From: an uncultured Treponema sp.
GTDB lineage: Bacteria > Spirochaetota > Spirochaetia > Treponematales > Treponemataceae
Direction: 5' to 3'
Length of the DNA stretch: 9,997 nucleotides
Assembly (NCBI GenBank): GCA_934699065.1
Contig: CAKUWD010000107.1
Location: forward strand, 1-9,997
The stretch's first letter is position 1, and each line of letters starts with the position of its first letter. Below, in pieces: positions 5,734-9,997 of this stretch. The position numbers and the translations under genes are program-made. The notes under the pieces were generated by a model. It was not told the DNA's origin. It ran no database searches and worked only from the letters and a program-made list of their open reading frames with translations.

Positions 5734-7839
5734 ATGGCAAAAAAAGGTAAGCTTCGAATTACTCTCACTGTAAAACTTCTTGTGATGTTTATTATAGTAA
5801 CAGTTTTTTCAAGTATTTCAGTTGGAATGATATCATACAAGAATGCATCAAAAGGACTGACTCAGAGTGTATATACCCGAATAGAAGCTGCTTCTACAGA
5901 TGTTGTAGACAAAGTTGTAGCAATCAATGAGAAACACTTTCAGACTCTACATGCACTTGCTGAATTAACTATAATAAAAGATGAGAATGCTTCACTTGAA
6001 GAAAAGCAAAATCAGCTTAAAAGTATTTCTGCTACACTTGCAGAAAATTGTGAAAATGTTGCTTTTTATGATGCAAAAGGTGATGCTATAGTAGGTGATG
6101 GACGCACAATGAATTTTGGTACCAGAGCTTATTTTACAGAAGCTTTTGCGGGTAAAGATTACGCTTCAGATCCAACTCATAGTCCGGTAACAGATTCGGT
6201 TCTTCAGCACTATAGTGTTCCGGTTTATAATAATAACCATAAACCAATTGGTGCAATTGTAATGGTTATAAGTGGAAATACAATTGAAGATACAATTGCA
6301 GGAATTGATATGGGTGGCGGAATGCATCCTTCTGTTATCAACTGGGCTACAGCATCAACAGTTGCAAATGTTAATGAGAATACAGAAACCAGCCAGGAAG
6401 ATGGTGGTGCTGTGCTCGATGATACACAAGGACTTGGACTTATTCTTAATAATATTTTTGCCGGAAAAGAAGGTATAGATGAATTTGTTGATCCTAATAT
6501 TCACGCTCATCTTCTTGCTTCTTACAAAAAAATCCCTGGAACAACCTGGACAGTATTTGCAGTTGCTCCTTTTGATATTTATTTTAGCTCTCTTAAGAGT
6601 CTTCGCCTTACAGTATTCTTAATCATAATTATTACAATTGTTGTGGCTGGTGGAATTATTTTCTTCTTAATCGGGCTTCTTGTTAAACCTCTTAAGACCG
6701 TTAAAAATTCAATTGAAACAATTGCCAGCGGAAATGCCGATCTTACACAACGTATTCCGGATGCTACAAATGATGAAATTGGTGATGTTGTAAAGGGCTT
6801 TAATGCGTTCGTAGAAAAGCTTCAGGGAATTGTAACAAGTCTTCAGAATTCAAAGTCGGATCTTATTTATGTTGATAATGACTTGCAGGAAAGTACACAG
6901 GATACTTCAGCTTCAATCACAGAGATTATTGCAAATATTGAGAGTGTAAATAATCAGATTATTTCTCAGGCAGATTCAGTACAGGAAACAGCAGGTGCTG
7001 TAAATCAGATTAGTTCTAACATTGAATCTCTTGAGCATATGATTGAGTCTCAGGCTGCTTGTGTAACAGAAGCTTCTGCCGCAGTAGAAGAGATGATTGG
7101 AAACATAAATTCTGTAAATATTTCTGTAGGAAAGATGATTTCTTCATTCTCTACTTTACAAAAACATTCAAGTGAAGGTTTTACTACTCAGAGCAATGCA
7201 AATGAAAAGATTATTCGTATTGAAGAGCAGTCAAAGATGCTTCAGGATGCCAATACTGCAATTGCAAATATTGCTGAGCAGACAAACCTTCTTGCTATGA
7301 ATGCGGCTATTGAGGCGGCTCATGCAGGTGAAGCAGGAAAGGGATTTGCCGTTGTAGCAGATGAAATTCGAAAGCTTTCTGAAACTTCTACAGACCAGTC
7401 TAAGACAATTGGTTCTGAGCTTCAGAAGATACAGGAAACAATTCAGGATGTTGTTAATGTTTCTAATGAAACTAATACAGCGTTTACCGCAATTGAGCGT
7501 AGTATTGCAGAAACCAGTCAGATTGTTGAGCAGATTAAGGGTGCAATGGAAGAACAGCAGATTGGTTCTAAACAGATTATTGATGCCCTTAAGTCTATGA
7601 ATAATTCTACATCTGAAGTTCATTCAGCTTCTTCTGAAATGACAGAAGGTAACAAGCACATTCTTTCAGAGATTCAGAAACTTCAGGATGCAACCGAAAC
7701 CATGAAGGGTAGTATTGAAGAAATGCATACAGGTGCAGAAAAAATTAATGAAACTGGAGCTGCTCTTTCTACTATTTCTGGAAAAGTTGCAGAAAATATC
7801 AAACAAATTGGATCTGAGATAGATTTATTTAAGGTTTAA
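5734..7839 (+). CDS. Methyl-accepting chemotaxis protein with periplasmic Cache-type sensor
   Basis: A 701-residue chemoreceptor that senses an external ligand and controls CheA through CheW at the cell pole. Transmembrane helix 1 is at about 12-32 and helix 2 at about 292-317. The periplasmic domain between them looks like a double Cache fold (VAFYDAKGDAIVGDG at 109-123, TRAYFTEAFAGKDY at 130-143, YSVPVYNNNHKPIGAIVMVIS at 160-180). Residues 190-235 are a low-complexity Gly/Asn/Thr/Glu-rich stretch. HAMP covers about 318-370 (NADLTQRIPDATNDEIGDV). The signalling hairpin tip at 515-547 is highly conserved (EQTNLLAMNAAIEAAHAGE, GKGFAVVADEIRKLSE). The C-terminus (EIDLFKV) has no NWETF-type CheR/CheB pentapeptide. 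The ligand cannot be told. The start has a strong ribosome-binding site (GAGGAAGG). The gene has its own promoter and terminator. Confidence 0.95.
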   Translation: MAKKGKLRITLTVKLLVMFIIVTVFSSISVGMISYKNASKGLTQSVYTRIEAASTDVVDKVVAINEKHFQTLHALAELTIIKDENASLEEKQNQLKSISATLAENCENVAFYDAKGDAIVGDGRTMNFGTRAYFTEAFAGKDYASDPTHSPVTDSVLQHYSVPVYNNNHKPIGAIVMVISGNTIEDTIAGIDMGGGMHPSVINWATASTVANVNENTETSQEDGGAVLDDTQGLGLILNNIFAGKEGIDEFVDPNIHAHLLASYKKIPGTTWTVFAVAPFDIYFSSLKSLRLTVFLIIIITIVVAGGIIFFLIGLLVKPLKTVKNSIETIASGNADLTQRIPDATNDEIGDVVKGFNAFVEKLQGIVTSLQNSKSDLIYVDNDLQESTQDTSASITEIIANIESVNNQIISQADSVQETAGAVNQISSNIESLEHMIESQAACVTEASAAVEEMIGNINSVNISVGKMISSFSTLQKHSSEGFTTQSNANEKIIRIEEQSKMLQDANTAIANIAEQTNLLAMNAAIEAAHAGEAGKGFAVVADEIRKLSETSTDQSKTIGSELQKIQETIQDVVNVSNETNTAFTAIERSIAETSQIVEQIKGAMEEQQIGSKQIIDALKSMNNSTSEVHSASSEMTEGNKHILSEIQKLQDATETMKGSIEEMHTGAEKINETGAALSTISGKVAENIKQIGSEIDLFKV

Positions 7840-7850
7840 TTTACTTTTAG

Positions 7851-7883
7851 AGGGGGCTGTCTAATAGTCAGCCCCTTTTTTTT
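7851..7883 (+). terminator. Rho-independent terminator of the chemoreceptor gene
   Basis: GGGGCTG (7853-7859) pairs with CAGCCCC (7869-7875), with two more pairs possible inside the loop, followed by eight T (7876-7883). It begins about 12 nt after the chemoreceptor stop codon. Confidence 0.95.
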
Positions 7884-7900
7884 ATTTAAAAAAAATTCGC

Positions 7901-7929
7901 TTGCAATCTATTTAAAATCTATATATACT
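7901..7929 (+). promoter_or_regulatory. Sigma-70-type promoter of the acyl-CoA synthetase gene
   Basis: TTGCAA (7901-7906) and TATACT (7924-7929) are spaced by exactly 17 nt and match consensus at 4/6 and 5/6 positions. The predicted start near 7936 leaves a leader of about 50 nt containing an inverted repeat and a ribosome-binding site. Confidence 0.65.
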
Positions 7930-7937
7930 AAATCCAA

Positions 7938-7965
7938 AATGACAAAAAGTACTAAAAATGTCATT
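7938..7965. promoter_or_regulatory. Inverted repeat in the acyl-CoA synthetase leader
   Basis: AATGACA (7938-7944) and TGTCATT (7959-7965) are perfect 7-bp inverted arms, 14 nt apart, around an AT-rich centre containing AGTACT. It lies at about +2 to +30 of the predicted transcript. It could be a repressor operator (arm centres 21 nt, about two helical turns, apart) or a weak mRNA hairpin upstream of the ribosome-binding site. Confidence 0.4.
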
Positions 7966-7984
7966 CATTCTGGAGTAAAAAATT

Positions 7985-9916
7985 ATGATTTTTGACGACG
8001 ACTACACAATCCCTAAAATGGTTCGCAATTCTGCAACAGAGTTTGCGGAAGTTGATGCTCAGATGAAACGCCTTAAGAACGGTCAGTTTGAGCCTGTTCT
8101 TTACCGTGAGCTTTATCAGTATGGTCTTGATTTTGGTGCAGCCCTTCTTAGTCTTGGAATTAAACGCGGTGACCCTATTGGTCTTATTTCAGATAACCGC
8201 GCAGAATGGCTTAATGTTGATTTGGGAATTATGAACATTGGTGCGGTAGATGTTCCACGTGGTTGTGATGCAACTCCTATTGATCTTGAAAAAATCCTTT
8301 CTATTACAGAAGCAAAATATTGTGTTGTAGAAAACAATTCTCAGGTAGCAAAAATCGTTTCCCTTAAAGATAAACTGCCAGAACTTAAAACAATCATTTC
8401 TATTGAATCTGAAGTAAAACAGGAAAATCTTGATGCAGCAAAGGCAGCCAGTGTTGAAGTACTTTTCTATGAAGAGCTTATGAAAATCGGCCAGAAGTGG
8501 CGTATCGAAAACAAGGGCAAGGTAGAAGAAGAACTTGAAAAAGGTAAGGGAGATGAGCTTGCTACAATCATCTTTACTTCTGGAACTACTGGAACTCCAA
8601 AGGGCGTTATGCTGACTCACCATAACTTCCTTGCTCAGCTTGATGAAATCCCAGAGCGAATCTTTATTAATCCTGGTGACCGTGCACTTTCTGTTCTTCC
8701 TGTATGGCACGTTTTTGAACGCGAAGTTGAATACGTAATTTTGATTCAGGGTGGTTGTCTTTGTTATTCAAAGCCTGTTGGTTCAATTCTTCTTGCAGAC
8801 TTTAAGACACTTAATCCTCATTTGCTTCCTGCTGTTCCTCGTGTATTTGAAGCAGTTTATGACGGTATTACAAAGAAGATGCGTAAAACCGGCGGTATTG
8901 TTCTTGCCATGTTCAACTTCTTTGTTAAGATTGCAAAGGCACAAAAGGCTATGAGCCGTCTTATGTTCAACAAGAATGCCTGCTACACTCGTTATTACCC
9001 TGTTTTCTGGTGGATTTTGTGTCTGATTCCTTGGACTCTTCTCTGGCCACTTTATGGTCTTGGAAATCTTTTGGTATTTAGAAAAATTAAAGCTATGCTG
9101 GGAACAAACTTCCGAGCAGGTATTGCCGGTGGCGGTGCATTCCCTAAGTTTATAGATGAATTCTTCTGGGCAATCGGAGTAGAAATTGTAGAAGGTTATG
9201 GTCTTACAGAAACTGCGCCAATCGTTGCAGTTCGTCCTATTGCAGATCCAATTTTTAGAACTATTGGTTCACCAATTCGTGGTGTAGAAGCCCGCATTGT
9301 AGACCCTCAGGACGGCTTTGTTCTTGGCCGCTGTAAAGAAGGAGTTCTCCAGATTAAGGGTCCTACAGTTATGAAGGGATATTACAAGCGACCTGATCTT
9401 ACTGCAAAGGTAATTAATGAAGACGGCTGGCTGGATACAGGTGACCTTGCAATTATGACAATTCATAATGAGCTTTGTATTAAGGGACGTATTAAGGATA
9501 CAATCGTTCTTCGTGGTGGAGAAAACCTTGAACCTCTTCCAATTGAAACAAAGCTTTCTGAATCTAAGTTCATTAAGCAGGCAGTAGTTGTTGGTCAGGA
9601 CCAGCGCTACCTTGCCGCTCTGATTCTTGTTGATGAAGATGAAGTAAAGAATTATGCAGCCTTCAACGGTATTCAGTATGATACTTACGAAAACCTGCTC
9701 GAGTCTGAAGTTATCCAGAAGCTTTATGAAACAGAAATTGCAAACCTCATTTCTGCAAAGAACGGCTTTAAGATGTTTGAACGTATTGCAAAGTTCAGCC
9801 TTATTACAAAGCCGTTTGAAGTTGGCGTAGAACTTTCCGCAAAACAGGAAATCATGCGCTTCAGAATTAATGATTTGTATAAAGATAAGATAGAGGCTAT
9901 GTTCACCGAAAACTAA
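7985..9916 (+). CDS. AMP-forming long-chain acyl-CoA synthetase
   Basis: A 643-residue adenylate-forming ligase that activates a fatty acid with ATP and joins it to CoA, for phospholipid synthesis or fatty-acid use. Motifs in order: phosphate-binding loop TIIFTSGTTGTPKGV (194-208), VLPVWHVFER (238-246), AGIAGGGAFP (378-387), YGLTET (405-410), GWLDTGDLAI with Asp487 (481-490), and GRIKDTIVLRGGENLEP (501-517). The length suits the long-chain FACL group. Residues about 338-363 are an unusually hydrophobic, Trp-rich stretch (FWWILCLIPWTLLWPLYGLG) that could sit at the membrane. The C-terminal A10 region reads ELSAKQEIMR. A gapless alignment with the usual LTPTLKxKR puts Glu622 where the catalytic lysine normally is. 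The ATG at 7985 has TGGAG 9 nt upstream. Substrate chain length is inferred. Confidence 0.9.
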   Translation: MIFDDDYTIPKMVRNSATEFAEVDAQMKRLKNGQFEPVLYRELYQYGLDFGAALLSLGIKRGDPIGLISDNRAEWLNVDLGIMNIGAVDVPRGCDATPIDLEKILSITEAKYCVVENNSQVAKIVSLKDKLPELKTIISIESEVKQENLDAAKAASVEVLFYEELMKIGQKWRIENKGKVEEELEKGKGDELATIIFTSGTTGTPKGVMLTHHNFLAQLDEIPERIFINPGDRALSVLPVWHVFEREVEYVILIQGGCLCYSKPVGSILLADFKTLNPHLLPAVPRVFEAVYDGITKKMRKTGGIVLAMFNFFVKIAKAQKAMSRLMFNKNACYTRYYPVFWWILCLIPWTLLWPLYGLGNLLVFRKIKAMLGTNFRAGIAGGGAFPKFIDEFFWAIGVEIVEGYGLTETAPIVAVRPIADPIFRTIGSPIRGVEARIVDPQDGFVLGRCKEGVLQIKGPTVMKGYYKRPDLTAKVINEDGWLDTGDLAIMTIHNELCIKGRIKDTIVLRGGENLEPLPIETKLSESKFIKQAVVVGQDQRYLAALILVDEDEVKNYAAFNGIQYDTYENLLESEVIQKLYETEIANLISAKNGFKMFERIAKFSLITKPFEVGVELSAKQEIMRFRINDLYKDKIEAMFTEN

Positions 9917-9997
9917 AAGGTGTACATAAAAGCAATAATTAGAATTCTGAAAAAGTTCTGATGCGGAGTAGAAAACGACTGACGACAACATCATCTC

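Noticed and set aside
9941..9961. Possible terminator after the acyl-CoA synthetase (AGAA...TTCT, with TTCTGA repeated)
   Set aside because: Only four base pairs in the stem and no T-run; the window ends before a real terminator can be seen.
9269..9994. Long minus-strand open frame opposite the acyl-CoA synthetase
   Set aside because: Cys/Asn/Phe-rich antisense shadow of a well-supported gene; no domain and no ribosome-binding site considered convincing.

Overview
The window is about 10 kb of a low-to-moderate GC bacterial chromosome. It most resembles a gut- or rumen-type spirochaete of the genus Treponema. That is an inference from protein style: a Cache-type chemoreceptor without a CheR-binding tail, a spirochaete-like long-chain acyl-CoA ligase with a membrane-seeking insert, and AT-rich intergenic DNA. 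I could not run a search. There are no RNA genes, insertion sequences or CRISPR arrays. Most of the window is ordinary housekeeping DNA.

Layout. Bases 1-178 are non-coding and carry a GC-rich block with hairpins and a C8 tract, unlike the surrounding DNA. Three genes then lie on the minus strand: a Phd/YefM-type antitoxin, its overlapping RelE/ParE-type toxin, and a membrane-anchored Ntn-family amide hydrolase related to choloylglycine hydrolase. A 137-bp divergent spacer separates the antitoxin from aspS (aspartyl-tRNA synthetase, plus strand), which ends at a strong rho-independent terminator. A TetR-family regulator (plus) follows. It converges on a TrmN6-like tRNA methyltransferase (minus), and the two stop codons share one TTAA. 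Diverging from the methyltransferase is a methyl-accepting chemotaxis protein (plus) with its own promoter and terminator. The last gene is an AMP-forming acyl-CoA synthetase (plus) with a clear promoter, an inverted repeat in its leader and a good ribosome-binding site. Bases 9917-9997 hold no gene and no convincing terminator.

How the genes relate. They form separate short transcription units, not one pathway. Only the toxin-antitoxin pair is a functional partnership that can be read from the sequence. The TetR regulator has no efflux pump or enzyme operon beside it on the same strand, so its targets are unknown beyond probable self-regulation.

The most notable feature is a 59-nt near-palindromic element (3366-3424) inside aspS. 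It is translated in frame and adds about 20 residues to the bacterial insertion (GAD) domain of an essential enzyme. Because it is a palindrome, its reverse strand also encodes nearly the same peptide. It looks like a mobile, protein-tolerated palindromic repeat of the kind described in Rickettsia.
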